Positions 53,518 through 61,488 of a stretch of 64,000 nucleotides of DNA are shown here, piece after piece; the stretch's first letter is position 1; each line of letters begins with the position of its first letter. A program made the position numbers and the translations under genes. The DNA is taken from the NCBI GenBank assembly GCA_958421945.1, contig CATZMZ010000003.1:115261-179260 (forward strand), given 5' to 3'. Source of the stretch: an uncultured Eubacteriales bacterium (GTDB lineage: Bacteria > Bacillota > Clostridia > Christensenellales > Borkfalkiaceae). Under the pieces are notes generated by a model that was given only the letters and a program-made list of their open reading frames with translations, was not told the DNA's origin and made no database searches.

Positions 53518-55185
53518 TTAATTAAAATATTTAGAATAATCAGACCAACTCTCTTGTCTGTACTCTTTCATTCCTTCAAAAACCTGTTTTGCGTTAAACT
53601 CGTTGTCTGCAAGCCCCTTAAACATCTTTTCGCAAACGGTACTCGTATATCTGCGATGCGCGTCGAAGCCGGCGATATTATCCATATATAAAGGATTTTT
53701 CGTCATAGCGACAACGACTTTCGTATCGTCTGCCATCATAAGGTCCGCAACGGTTTTTCCGTAGTTGGACAGTTTGTTATAGTTTTCTTCCGACAGCTTG
53801 TAATCCATAGAGAAAAACAACGATGTCGTTACCGTGGATTCCTGCAAGCTTTCGTCTGTATAGCAAAATTGAATAAACTCTCTCGCCAGGTCTTTCTTGA
53901 AATCATCCATATGGTTGTTACCGAGAACCACTCCGTAGTTATCGTCGATTACGGTATGCCCCGTTCCGACTAACTCCTCCGTGGGCTTAGGGAACGGCAT
54001 ATAAGCGAGCCGTCTTTCCGCCCTGCTTGCGCCTTCGTAGGTGCCGGACATATAATCGAAAGTCCCGTATTCCGCGATTTCGTTTTCCCAGTACGTTCCT
54101 TCCACCAACATCGCTATCGTTTTCGACGTGGACTCGTAGGGCGTTATCAAAAAGTCTTCTTCCGCTTCTATGTTGGAATACGTCCCGTGTTGCTTATTAT
54201 AATCGTAATAATAATTGCCCTTCGCGTTCTTTTTTAACATACGCTCCATAAATGACGTTGCGTAATATATCCCCGATTGCGACCACAATTCGTAACCGTT
54301 TCTGTTCGTTATAGTCGTTTTCGGCTTAAAGGTAAGTTTCCCGTCCGTTCCTACGCTTTCGATAAGGTCGGTAGCCTCTCCGTCGAACGTGTACAACATT
54401 CTCGTGGCGTCGTATCCGCCGGCATCCGCGTGCAAAGACTGCATAAAACATTCGAGATAATAATCGCGATACGTTCCCGTCCAGGTCAAAGGCTGCAAGC
54501 CTTTGTCGAGCATTTTGTCGCACAGCGTAAAAAATTCGTCGTACGTTCTCGGCAAGCCGTCGTCGTTAGTGCCCTTAATTCCGTCCTGTCCTGCGGCTTT
54601 GTCGTTGTTTTTGCCGTTCGTAAAACCGCCGCCTTCCTTAAAATACAGCTTTTCGTCCTCAAAAACCTGTTGATCGTATGAAAATCCGTAAGTATATATA
54701 AAGTTAGGCAAAGCGTAAATTTTACCGTCGCGCCCGTAATAATTATCAGCCCCCTCGAACATTTTGTCTTTAACGCTTCTCGTTTCGCCGAATTTCGTTA
54801 ATTTTTCTTCGGTAACGCCCGTTATGTCAAGCACGTGTCCGTCCCTTATCCAGTCCTGCAACGCCGCCGCGCCGTAGTTAAAAAACACGTCGTATTCTTT
54901 CGCGGTAAAGGAATCCTCCGAAAGATAACCCTTTCTTGGCGTAAGTCTTATTTCAACGCCCGTTTTTCCCTCTTCGTAAGATTTGTCCTTAACATACTCT
55001 TCAAATCTCTTAGCAAGATTTTCAACGTATTTCGTTCCCGTACCGACGTCAACGACTTCCACGTATAATTGCGTTTTCGTTGCGTCCTTCTTTTTGTCGT
55101 CGTTCTTACCGCCGCAGCCGAAAGCGCATGTCGCCAGCATTACGCCGGCGAAAACCGTTGTTAAAACTTTTTTGATCTTTTTCAT
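53518..55185 (-). CDS. Extracellular sugar-binding lipoprotein, locus 2
   Basis: A 555-residue solute-binding lipoprotein with leader MKKIKKVLTTVFAGVMLATC, lipobox CAFGC and a Lys/Asp-rich spacer. Family 1 binding-protein features include YALPNFIYTYGFSYDQQVFE and a DGLPRTYDEFFTLCDKML block nearly identical in layout to the locus 1 protein (DGLPATFEQFYQLCNEIV). Length over 500 residues. RBS TAGGAAGG. It follows the GH39-like gene by 22 bases, so the order is enzyme, binding protein, permeases, surface proteins. Ligand unknown. Confidence 0.9.
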   Translation of the reverse strand: MKKIKKVLTTVFAGVMLATCAFGCGGKNDDKKKDATKTQLYVEVVDVGTGTKYVENLAKRFEEYVKDKSYEEGKTGVEIRLTPRKGYLSEDSFTAKEYDVFFNYGAAALQDWIRDGHVLDITGVTEEKLTKFGETRSVKDKMFEGADNYYGRDGKIYALPNFIYTYGFSYDQQVFEDEKLYFKEGGGFTNGKNNDKAAGQDGIKGTNDDGLPRTYDEFFTLCDKMLDKGLQPLTWTGTYRDYYLECFMQSLHADAGGYDATRMLYTFDGEATDLIESVGTDGKLTFKPKTTITNRNGYELWSQSGIYYATSFMERMLKKNAKGNYYYDYNKQHGTYSNIEAEEDFLITPYESTSKTIAMLVEGTYWENEIAEYGTFDYMSGTYEGASRAERRLAYMPFPKPTEELVGTGHTVIDDNYGVVLGNNHMDDFKKDLAREFIQFCYTDESLQESTVTTSLFFSMDYKLSEENYNKLSNYGKTVADLMMADDTKVVVAMTKNPLYMDNIAGFDAHRRYTSTVCEKMFKGLADNEFNAKQVFEGMKEYRQESWSDYSKYFN

Positions 55186-55207
55186 TTTTCTGCCTTCCTA
55201 TATATTT

Positions 55208-56530
55208 TCATTTATTACACAAGTAATAAATTGAATCCTTTTTTACGTTAAACGTTAATTCCCGATCATCGCTGAAAGCGATTTCCTTAAATTCAACGTC
55301 TTCGTACGTAGACTCGTACACCGCGTAACGTTCCGCGCGGTTTTCTATTTTTAGCGACACCTCGCCCTGAAAGTCCCTTACTGCCAGCATTACGCCTTGT
55401 TTATCGCCGTCCGCGGCGGCAAGAACGTAAACCTCTTTATCGCTTTCGCTCGTTTTATACTGCGTTTTTAACCTGTATAAATCCCCGAACGCCTTTAACG
55501 CGTAATACCCGTGGAGTTTTTCCGCGCTGTAATAATCTCTCGCTCTCGTAAAAACGCCGTTCATAGGGGCAAGCCTTAAATCGTAATAAAACAGCATATC
55601 CAACGGACTGTTCTGCGCCTCGATAAGAGTTGCCGCAACCTCCGCGCCGTAATAAGGAATTATCGCGGGACAAACGGAAAGCGAATCGAACGTGTTGTAT
55701 TCCGTTAAAAAACTTTCTATATGATTAAAGCCGTAATCGTCAAAGTATTTACGCACAAACTCCGCAGCAAGTTTTACTTCCTCAGGTCGCTCGGCGTAAC
55801 AGTGCCACGAGAAAAAGTCCAGCGGTGCTTTGGTTTCCTCCGCCGTAATATATTGCATAAACCCGTTAAGAGTCGGCACGATCGTCTTAAACCACGGGTT
55901 AGTTACGTTTTCTCTCGTCTCCGTATAAAACCCGACCGCGCTGTATCCGCCGATTTTCAGCTCCGGAAAACATTTTTTTAAGTGATTTGCAACCACCCTG
56001 TAAAACTCGTAAAACTCTTCTCTTGAGCCTTGCCACATTCCCGCACTCTCAGGTTCGTTCCATATCTCCCAGTATTTGATTTCCCAGTATTGCCCGTTAT
56101 TCCAGCCATAATTATAATGTCTTATTATGTGTTCGCAAATCTTAGCAAATTTTAAATAATCCTTCGGCGGAAAAATAAACATCTTTTTCTTAAAATGCTC
56201 TATCGACGAGCCGAGCCTGTAAAAAATCTCCGCACCTGCCTCTTTTATCGCTCTTAAATATTCGTCTGTGGGTTCAAAATTATACGCCGCAGGATCGTCG
56301 ACGTCCGCGTCGAAATTCTGAAAGATATTGTGAACGTCCACGAACTGCATCATGCTGTACGCACCCTCGATATCGTGCAATCTGCAACATGGTATGCCTA
56401 TATCCTTAAACTCTTCGGTTGCGTCAAACGACAGGTATTTACCCCCTTGTTTCGGTCCCGCCCCGCAAGCATGCATAGGCTTCATATCTCCTACGGGAAT
56501 ACCGTAGTCTACAAAAATCTTTTTAATCAT
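55208..56530 (-). CDS. GH39-like glycoside hydrolase, locus 2
   Basis: 440 residues from ATG 56530 (GAGGAAG upstream); a longer frame to 56593 lacks a ribosome binding site. Clan GH-A features: KYWEIWNEPESAG with the acid/base Glu and ESFLTEYNTFD with the nucleophile Glu, in the GH39 arrangement. It is a paralogue of 1309-2661 (shared KPMHACG, CRLHDIEGAYS/SRLHDVGGAFG and FPPKDYLKF). No signal peptide. It is the first gene of locus 2 and divergent from the AraC gene at 56700. Confidence 0.8.
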   Translation of the reverse strand: MIKKIFVDYGIPVGDMKPMHACGAGPKQGGKYLSFDATEEFKDIGIPCCRLHDIEGAYSMMQFVDVHNIFQNFDADVDDPAAYNFEPTDEYLRAIKEAGAEIFYRLGSSIEHFKKKMFIFPPKDYLKFAKICEHIIRHYNYGWNNGQYWEIKYWEIWNEPESAGMWQGSREEFYEFYRVVANHLKKCFPELKIGGYSAVGFYTETRENVTNPWFKTIVPTLNGFMQYITAEETKAPLDFFSWHCYAERPEEVKLAAEFVRKYFDDYGFNHIESFLTEYNTFDSLSVCPAIIPYYGAEVAATLIEAQNSPLDMLFYYDLRLAPMNGVFTRARDYYSAEKLHGYYALKAFGDLYRLKTQYKTSESDKEVYVLAAADGDKQGVMLAVRDFQGEVSLKIENRAERYAVYESTYEDVEFKEIAFSDDRELTFNVKKDSIYYLCNK

Positions 56531-56614
56531 CTTCCTCACTTTACAGTGTTTTAACAACACCGTTCCGATTATTTTTATATAAGTATAACACACATCGGCA
56601 ACGATGTCTTGTTA

Positions 56615-56686
56615 TTTTTTTAAGTGATATGGTGTTTTTTTAAAGAATACGCTCTTTTATATTGTTGACATTTGTTGTTTTTTTAA
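56615..56686. promoter_or_regulatory. Three direct repeats TTTTTTTAA in the locus 2 control region
   Basis: Copies at 56615-56623, 56635-56643 and 56678-56686, the first two 20 bases apart, the third inside the araC promoter spacer. Candidate AraC-protein half-sites; low complexity lowers confidence. Confidence 0.4.
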
Positions 56687-56693
56687 TTATAAT
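56665..56693 (+). promoter_or_regulatory. Consensus promoter placing the transcript start at the AraC start codon
   Basis: TTGACA (56665-56670), 17 bases, TATAAT (56688-56693): both perfect. Only six bases separate the -10 box from ATG 56700, where transcription should begin, so the mRNA would be leaderless. No ribosome binding site is present before the ATG. Confidence 0.75.
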
Positions 56694-56699
56694 AAAGTT

Positions 56700-57530
56700 A
56701 TGGTTATACAAAGATTAAAATCTACGAATTTTTTGGACTCTCAGAAAAACATAGACTTCCACATTTGCTCATCCGCAACGGAGATCCATGCCCATAAGGA
56801 TTATTATGAGTTTTTTTATATTACAAAAGGACCGGTAAAATATAAAATCAACAATAAAGTTTACGTGCTTAATAAAAACGATTTTTCTTTCGTACGACCT
56901 TCCGACTCGCATGGCTTTATTTTCGGAAAGAATACCGTTGCGCAACACGTCAATATCGCGGTAAAAGTCGACTATTTCACTCTACTTTGTAACAGTCTCA
57001 ATTCCTCTTTGTTCAAGAATTTAAGCAGTCCATTGTTTCCGCCGATTATTCACCTGTCCGAACAAGAATATGACCAACTCGATTTTTGGAAAAGAACTAT
57101 AAATATGGTTATCAATCAGAATATAGACGAAGCATGCTCTTATACTGCAACGCTATTAACCATACTTTTGTCCTTTACGATTAAAAATATGACTCTTAAC
57201 GTGGACGGAATGCCCGAATGGTTCATCAAGCTTTTAGATAAAATAAACAACTCGATTTTTTCTCCTATAAGCATTACGGATATTTATGATAAAACCTGTT
57301 ATTCCCCGCCTATCATTATTAAAACTTTTAAAAAATATTTTAACCAAACACCCGTACAGTATATTACGTTTTTAAAAATCAACTACGCAAAAAATATGCT
57401 TAAAAATACCGACTACACGATTCTTTACATTTCAAACAAAATTTGTTTCAGTTCTTTAAGTCATTTTAATCATATTTTTAAAAAAATAGTCGGGCAAACA
57501 CCAACCGAATATCGACAACTTAATCAATAG
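56700..57530 (+). CDS. AraC-family transcriptional regulator, locus 2 (probably leaderless)
   Basis: A 276-residue regulator. The N-terminal cupin-like sensor has EIHAHKDYYEFFYITKGPV and LNKNDFSFVRPSDSHGF. The C-terminal DNA-binding region has ITDIYDKTCYSPPIIIKTFK and ILYISNKICFSSLSHFNHIF, ending QTPTEYRQLNQ. It is divergent from the locus 2 operon, which it probably controls. The start codon coincides with the predicted transcript start from a perfect promoter and lacks a ribosome binding site. Position and role match 17111-18007, though sequence similarity is modest. Confidence 0.9.
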   Translation: MVIQRLKSTNFLDSQKNIDFHICSSATEIHAHKDYYEFFYITKGPVKYKINNKVYVLNKNDFSFVRPSDSHGFIFGKNTVAQHVNIAVKVDYFTLLCNSLNSSLFKNLSSPLFPPIIHLSEQEYDQLDFWKRTINMVINQNIDEACSYTATLLTILLSFTIKNMTLNVDGMPEWFIKLLDKINNSIFSPISITDIYDKTCYSPPIIIKTFKKYFNQTPVQYITFLKINYAKNMLKNTDYTILYISNKICFSSLSHFNHIFKKIVGQTPTEYRQLNQ

Positions 57531-57621
57531 CATTATTTTTTCATTTTATAATATAAAACAGATCCCGCCCTATCACAACTGAAAAAATTCTATAATAAAA
57601 GCGTCGTTCCCTTATATACTT

Positions 57622-57732
57622 CTATTTATATTGAGATTCAACAATTTCCGCTTTTATTGTTTCTTTTTCTGCTTTTAAATAAATATACGGGGTAAGTTCT
57701 CCTGCACCCGTCACGGTGACACCTGCCACCTG
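57622..57732 (-). pseudogene. Short C-terminal gene relic
   Basis: A 36-codon open stretch (GVTVTGAGELTPYIYLKAEK, then KAEIVESQYK and stop) with no start codon, cut by a stop upstream. It looks like the true C-terminal end of a lost protein. Family not recognised. It begins a cluster of minus-strand relics. Confidence 0.35.
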
Positions 57733-57790
57733 TCAAGATAAAGGTGGACTATCCCCTTGTAAGGTCAGATATATTTTTTTGTTTTATCAG

Positions 57791-57819
57791 GCGGGGGCGA
57801 TTAAAAAAATCGCCCCCGC
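57791..57819 (-). terminator. Strong terminator after the small membrane peptide gene
   Basis: GCGGGGGCGATT (57791-57802) and AATCGCCCCCGC (57808-57819) pair perfectly with a 5-base A loop. On minus it is followed by CTGATAAAAC; on plus by TATACTTTTTCC, so it may act in both directions. Confidence 0.7.
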
Positions 57820-57843
57820 TATACTTTTTCCTTATTCTCCACT

Positions 57844-57927
57844 TTACTTTTCTTTCCGGTTTTTCCGTATATGAAGTATCGCTATCGTTCCGCTCGTTAT
57901 CCCTATCCCGAGTAACAGTAAAATCAT
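57844..57927 (-). CDS. Small single-span membrane peptide (27 aa)
   Basis: ATG 57927, with GGAGAG nine bases upstream, encodes 27 residues: a hydrophobic run (MILLLLGIGITSGTIAIL) followed by a basic tail (HIRKNRKEK). A hairpin terminator lies 25 bases after the stop. A longer overlapping frame (61 codons from 57934) starts directly on the ribosome binding site and is less likely. It follows the truncated HTH gene, so it could be a surviving small gene of an old element. A type I toxin-like or regulatory membrane peptide is only a guess. Confidence 0.4.
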   Translation of the reverse strand: MILLLLGIGITSGTIAILHIRKNRKEK

Positions 57928-57930
57928 AAT

Positions 57931-58044
57931 TCATCTCTCCGTTAAAATATACAGTAAACTGCTTTTGTCGCCGTTGGGGCGGTATCGCTGTTCGGCTTTA
58001 AGAAGCCTTTCTCTTTTAAGATCTTTTACCGCACGGCGTATGTG
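57931..58044 (-). pseudogene. C-terminal remnant of a winged-helix/HTH protein
   Basis: A 37-codon stretch reading HIRRAVKDLKRERLLKAEQR, then YRPNGDKSSLLYILTER and a stop, typical of the recognition helix and wing of replication-initiator-type HTH proteins of plasmids or integrative elements. The 5' part is missing and a stop precedes it. Confidence 0.5.
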
Positions 58045-58258
58045 TCATTATTAAAAAAATTATCTAATTAAGTTCTTCCTCAAAGTAAAATTTACTAGAA
58101 CAGTTCATTCTAATAGCGTGAAAAAAATAACTTTCTCTATTATATTTCCTATTTTCTATTTGTTCCTATAAAAAATCTTGTCTTAAACGGTTGGCATTTG
58201 TTAGAGTTTTGTGGTAAAATTCTGCTTGTCGATTTTTAGTTTTGGGGAATAGATAAAG

Positions 58259-59563
58259 ATGTTTGCGCTGATTGTTAGCTGTATCACGGGCGTAGCGGTA
58301 TTCTTGGCGGTACTGATTAAACCTTATTTTAACGTAGGTAAATTTAAAATAGGTACTTATTGGCTTATTTCGCTTTTAGGTGCAGTGGTACTGCTTATTT
58401 CGGGTAGCGTACCCCTTAATTACCTTTGGCAAAATCTTATCGCAAAGACGTCCGTCAATCCTTTAAAAATACTCGTACTCTTCTTCGGAATGACGGCAAT
58501 CTCTGTATTTTTAGACGAGGCAGGGTTCTTCCGCTACCTTGCAAACGCCGTACTTAAAAGGACAGGGGACAGCCAAATTAAGCTGTTCGTTACGCTATAT
58601 ATCGTGGTCTCCGTGCTTACCGTCTTTACCTCTAACGACATAGTCGTACTCACCTTTACTCCCTTCATCTGTCTGTTTTGCAAAAAGGCTAACATCAACC
58701 CCGTCCCCTACCTTTTTGCCGAGTTCGTCGGAGCTAATACTTGGAGTATGCTTTTAATTATCGGCAACCCCACCAATATCTATCTCGCCTCCTATGCGGG
58801 GATAGACTTTGCTTCCTACCTTTTAAAAATGGCTCTGCCCACCTGTTTTGCAGGAATTACCTCATTTATAATTTTGTTGCTAATTTTTAAAAAGAGCCTT
58901 AAAAAACCAATGACGGCGGTGGCAACTTCCGAAGAGTGCATAGAGGATAAGCCTTCGCTGATTGTCGGCTTAATATGCCTTGTTGTCTGTACGGTTTTGC
59001 TTGTAATAAGCTCCTATATATCCTTAGAAATGTACTTGATTGCAGGGGGGACGGCAATAGCGCTGTTTATCGCCGTATTGATTTTAAAGCTCTGCCGTAA
59101 AAAACAACTCAAACCGCTTGGCGCAACCTTAAAAAGATTGCCTTACGAACTCATTCCCTTCTTGGTTTCGATGTTTGTTATTGTGTTGAGCCTTGATTAT
59201 TGCTTAGTTACCGAGAAGATTGGTAAGCTACTATTTGCTTGGCAACCCATTTTTACGGTCGGAATTTCGTCTTTCTTTATATCAAACATAATAAACAACA
59301 TTCCTATGAGTGTTTTGTACGGGGCAGTCATTGGTGCTGGCGGAGAGAGTACCGCCTATTTACAGGGCATCTATTCTGCAATAATCGGATCTAACATAGG
59401 CGCATACTTTACGCCCGTGGGCGCATTGGCAGGCATTATGTGGGTATCTATTTTAAAGCGGTTCGAAGTCGATTTCTCCTTTAAAAGATACATTGCCTAC
59501 GGTGCGTCGGTCGGCTTTCCTACCCTGCTTTCTGCATTGTTGGGGCTGTTGATTGTTATTTGA
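58259..59563 (+). CDS. ArsB/SLC13-family (ion transporter superfamily) permease
   Basis: A 434-residue membrane protein with about 11 hydrophobic segments. Signature re-entrant motifs occur in each half: TSNDIVVLTFTPFIC with IIGNPTNIYLASYAG, and NIINNIPMSVLYGAVIG with GSNIGAYFTPVGALAGIMW. These match the ArsB/NhaD/SLC13 ion transporter clan. The substrate may be arsenite, a dicarboxylate or another anion; no arsenic genes are nearby. The gene lies alone between gene relics, suggesting cargo of an old insertion. Start at 58259 with weak upstream purines (GATAAAG). Confidence 0.85.
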   Translation: MFALIVSCITGVAVFLAVLIKPYFNVGKFKIGTYWLISLLGAVVLLISGSVPLNYLWQNLIAKTSVNPLKILVLFFGMTAISVFLDEAGFFRYLANAVLKRTGDSQIKLFVTLYIVVSVLTVFTSNDIVVLTFTPFICLFCKKANINPVPYLFAEFVGANTWSMLLIIGNPTNIYLASYAGIDFASYLLKMALPTCFAGITSFIILLLIFKKSLKKPMTAVATSEECIEDKPSLIVGLICLVVCTVLLVISSYISLEMYLIAGGTAIALFIAVLILKLCRKKQLKPLGATLKRLPYELIPFLVSMFVIVLSLDYCLVTEKIGKLLFAWQPIFTVGISSFFISNIINNIPMSVLYGAVIGAGGESTAYLQGIYSAIIGSNIGAYFTPVGALAGIMWVSILKRFEVDFSFKRYIAYGASVGFPTLLSALLGLLIVI

Positions 59564-59572
59564 TTTTAAAAG

Positions 59573-59689
59573 CATTTGCCGGTTATTTCAAGGTTGCAAA
59601 AAGAGCACCCTGAACTTTATAGCGAACTGCAAAAGTCTAAGGAAAAACCAAAGCCGTTTAATAGTCGATTTAACAGCAATTATAAGTAA
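59573..59689 (+). pseudogene. C-terminal gene relic after the transporter
   Basis: A 38-codon stretch without a start (LPVISRLQKEHPELYSELQK, then a Lys/Pro/Asn/Arg-rich tail and stop). It is polar and charged, like the C terminus of a DNA-processing or mobilisation protein, but the family is not identified. The region 59690-59897 has no recognisable gene. Confidence 0.3.
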
Positions 59690-59897
59690 GATACAAAACA
59701 ACTATTAGTTATATTTCTTATTTTCACAGTTGGTAAGGAATATAGAGCCTTCCGTAAATCGAGAGTAATTGGTAGGCAGCGACCTAATAAAAATACCGTA
59801 GTAAAGTAGTAATGGTGAGAAAACGAAATCGTAAGTCGGAAGTTAAAAAGAATAACCCACTGTAACGGGTGGCGAAAAGAAAAGGAGATTTAGAGGT

Positions 59898-60138
59898 ATG
59901 AGAAAGCATACGTAATTATTAAAAATCAACGAGTAAAGGACACGAGGAAAATGATACGAAAAATAACACACCAAAAGATTTGGAGATTCCAGAAGAAAAC
60001 CTTAAATCTTTAGCACGAACACTATTCCCTATCATAAGAGATTTTTTGCTTTCAGAAGAAGGCAAAAAGGCTTATGAAAAATGGGAAAACGAACAACTTA
60101 ATAATTCAAATTTAAATAAAGATTTAACCAACATATAA
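59898..60138 (+). pseudogene. Frameshifted small gene
   Basis: ATG 59898 with AAGGAG and AGAGG upstream reads MRKHT and stops; another frame then continues as KGHEENDTKNNTPKDLEIPE, KSLARTLFPIIRDFLLSEEG, KKAYEKWENEQ to a stop at 60138. It is probably one small gene of about 75 residues broken by a frameshift. A small acidic/basic helical protein, unrecognised; it looks like accessory DNA of a mobile element. Confidence 0.45.
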
Positions 60139-60205
60139 TAATTTGGTTTCTGGCTATAGATACATATAGGCTTAGTCATCAATGAGCACACATTGAGTTT
60201 AAAGC

Positions 60206-60247
60206 AAAAAGAGTAGATAAATCGTTTGATTTTATCTACTCTTTTTT
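60206..60247 (+). terminator. Terminator closing the relic region
   Basis: A perfect 16-base stem (60206-60221 with 60231-60246; core AGAGTAGATAAA) with a 9-base loop and a T-run, on the plus strand after the frameshifted gene. Confidence 0.8.
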
Positions 60248-60267
60248 ATTTTCTATAAATATAAAAA

Positions 60268-60308
60268 TAATCCGAACGTCTTTCTTATCGGAAAGAAGTT
60301 CGAATTAT
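60268..60308 (-). terminator. Terminator of the restriction-modification operon
   Basis: An imperfect stem (AATCCGAACGTCTTTC with GGAAAGAAGTTCGAATT) that on the minus strand is followed by a T-rich tail. It lies about 90 bases after the specificity-subunit stop codon. Confidence 0.55.
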
Positions 60309-60396
60309 TTCGTGTTGTGTATGTATAACAAAATTTCGTTTTTAAGGCACTTTTCGGGAGTGTGTCGGACAATAAGTACTTTTATTTACCTAAAGG

Positions 60397-61488
60397 TTAT
60401 ATTCTATCACTATAAGGAAGTTCTTTTATAAAGTTTTCCATCCATTGCCAATCTGGAATATAGCCTTCATCTGAGAAAATATTTCTGCTGTCAATCTCTA
60501 TTTTCCCCCTATTATGTTTGACTGGCAATCTAAGAATAAAATCTTTTCTAAAATGGGCATTTAATTCTCGACCAAATGGCTGAAATTTAATTAAACACTC
60601 GGTTTTAATGATGCTCACTATAAACATTTTTGCGGCAATTGACAAAGGTACTTTTTCTAACAACACCGCCACATTTTGAGCAGTATAAAAAGGTTTTGTT
60701 TGAAGAAAACAAGCCCCTATACTACCACCAAGCGGCAATGTTATTGCACCAGCGGGAAATACCTTTTCTCCAGCTATTTCATCTATTATATCGGTTACGC
60801 CATTATTATTTGCACTTCTACCAACATAGTTAAATACGGGATTTTCATGCGTTGTAGAAATAGCATCAATTCCATTTCCCATCGTTGCATTAAAAACTTT
60901 ATGCAAATAAAAATTTTTCCAAGAAGAAGTATCTAATTCCACAACATGTTTATTGCTTATTTGAGTTGTAATGCTTTTATAATGTAACGACTTAATATAT
61001 TGCTCCATGAAAGCAAAATCAGGAATATATCCATGCTTTGAGTATTTTCTATCTTGGTCTATAACATAGCATCCATCACTGTGCATGACGGCAGGCAATT
61101 TAATTGTAATTTTTTTCGTGTTTCCTACTCTACATTGTCTGCCATAATTCCAACGATAGTTTTCATTTTTGTTTATTACTGTTGCAATGAATAAACCAAT
61201 TGCTGGCGTCATATCAAATTTTGCCGTCAAAACATTAACATCACTTGTAGCACAAAATGGCATAGGCTCATAAAAAGTTGTGCATCCCACTTTTCCAGTA
61301 ATAATCTTATTCCCTTCAAAATCTGCTAACAAATCTATCTTTTTAGCAACCCCATTATTTTCAGCTGAAGCAGAGCAATAGGGGGTATCCCCTTCGGAAT
61401 ATTCATCACTATAATAGTATTTTCCCGCCTCGACATTAAATAGCTTTTCAATTTGAAAATCTATCCATTTTTCTGTATTAAGATTCAT
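60397..61488 (-). CDS. Specificity subunit of a BcgI-like type IIB restriction system (HsdS/BcgIB-like)
   Basis: A 363-residue DNA-specificity protein built from two half-repeats, each starting near a KWIDFQIEKLFNV / SWKNFYLHKVFNAT block and ending in a helix (YIPDFAFMEQYIKSL; YIPDWQWMENFIKELPYS). The two target-recognition domains each read half of a bipartite site. The length is close to BcgI B (about 340), and the partner is a single fused nuclease-methylase as in BcgI rather than separate HsdM and HsdR. It overlaps the partner gene by 11 bases. The recognition sequence cannot be predicted. Confidence 0.85.
   Translation of the reverse strand: MNLNTEKWIDFQIEKLFNVEAGKYYYSDEYSEGDTPYCSASAENNGVAKKIDLLADFEGNKIITGKVGCTTFYEPMPFCATSDVNVLTAKFDMTPAIGLFIATVINKNENYRWNYGRQCRVGNTKKITIKLPAVMHSDGCYVIDQDRKYSKHGYIPDFAFMEQYIKSLHYKSITTQISNKHVVELDTSSWKNFYLHKVFNATMGNGIDAISTTHENPVFNYVGRSANNNGVTDIIDEIAGEKVFPAGAITLPLGGSIGACFLQTKPFYTAQNVAVLLEKVPLSIAAKMFIVSIIKTECLIKFQPFGRELNAHFRKDFILRLPVKHNRGKIEIDSRNIFSDEGYIPDWQWMENFIKELPYSDRI

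Noticed and set aside
57744..57934. 61-codon frames on both strands around the GC-rich hairpin
   Set aside because: Both run through the perfect terminator stem, and the minus-strand version starts directly on the ribosome binding site; the 27-codon frame fits better.
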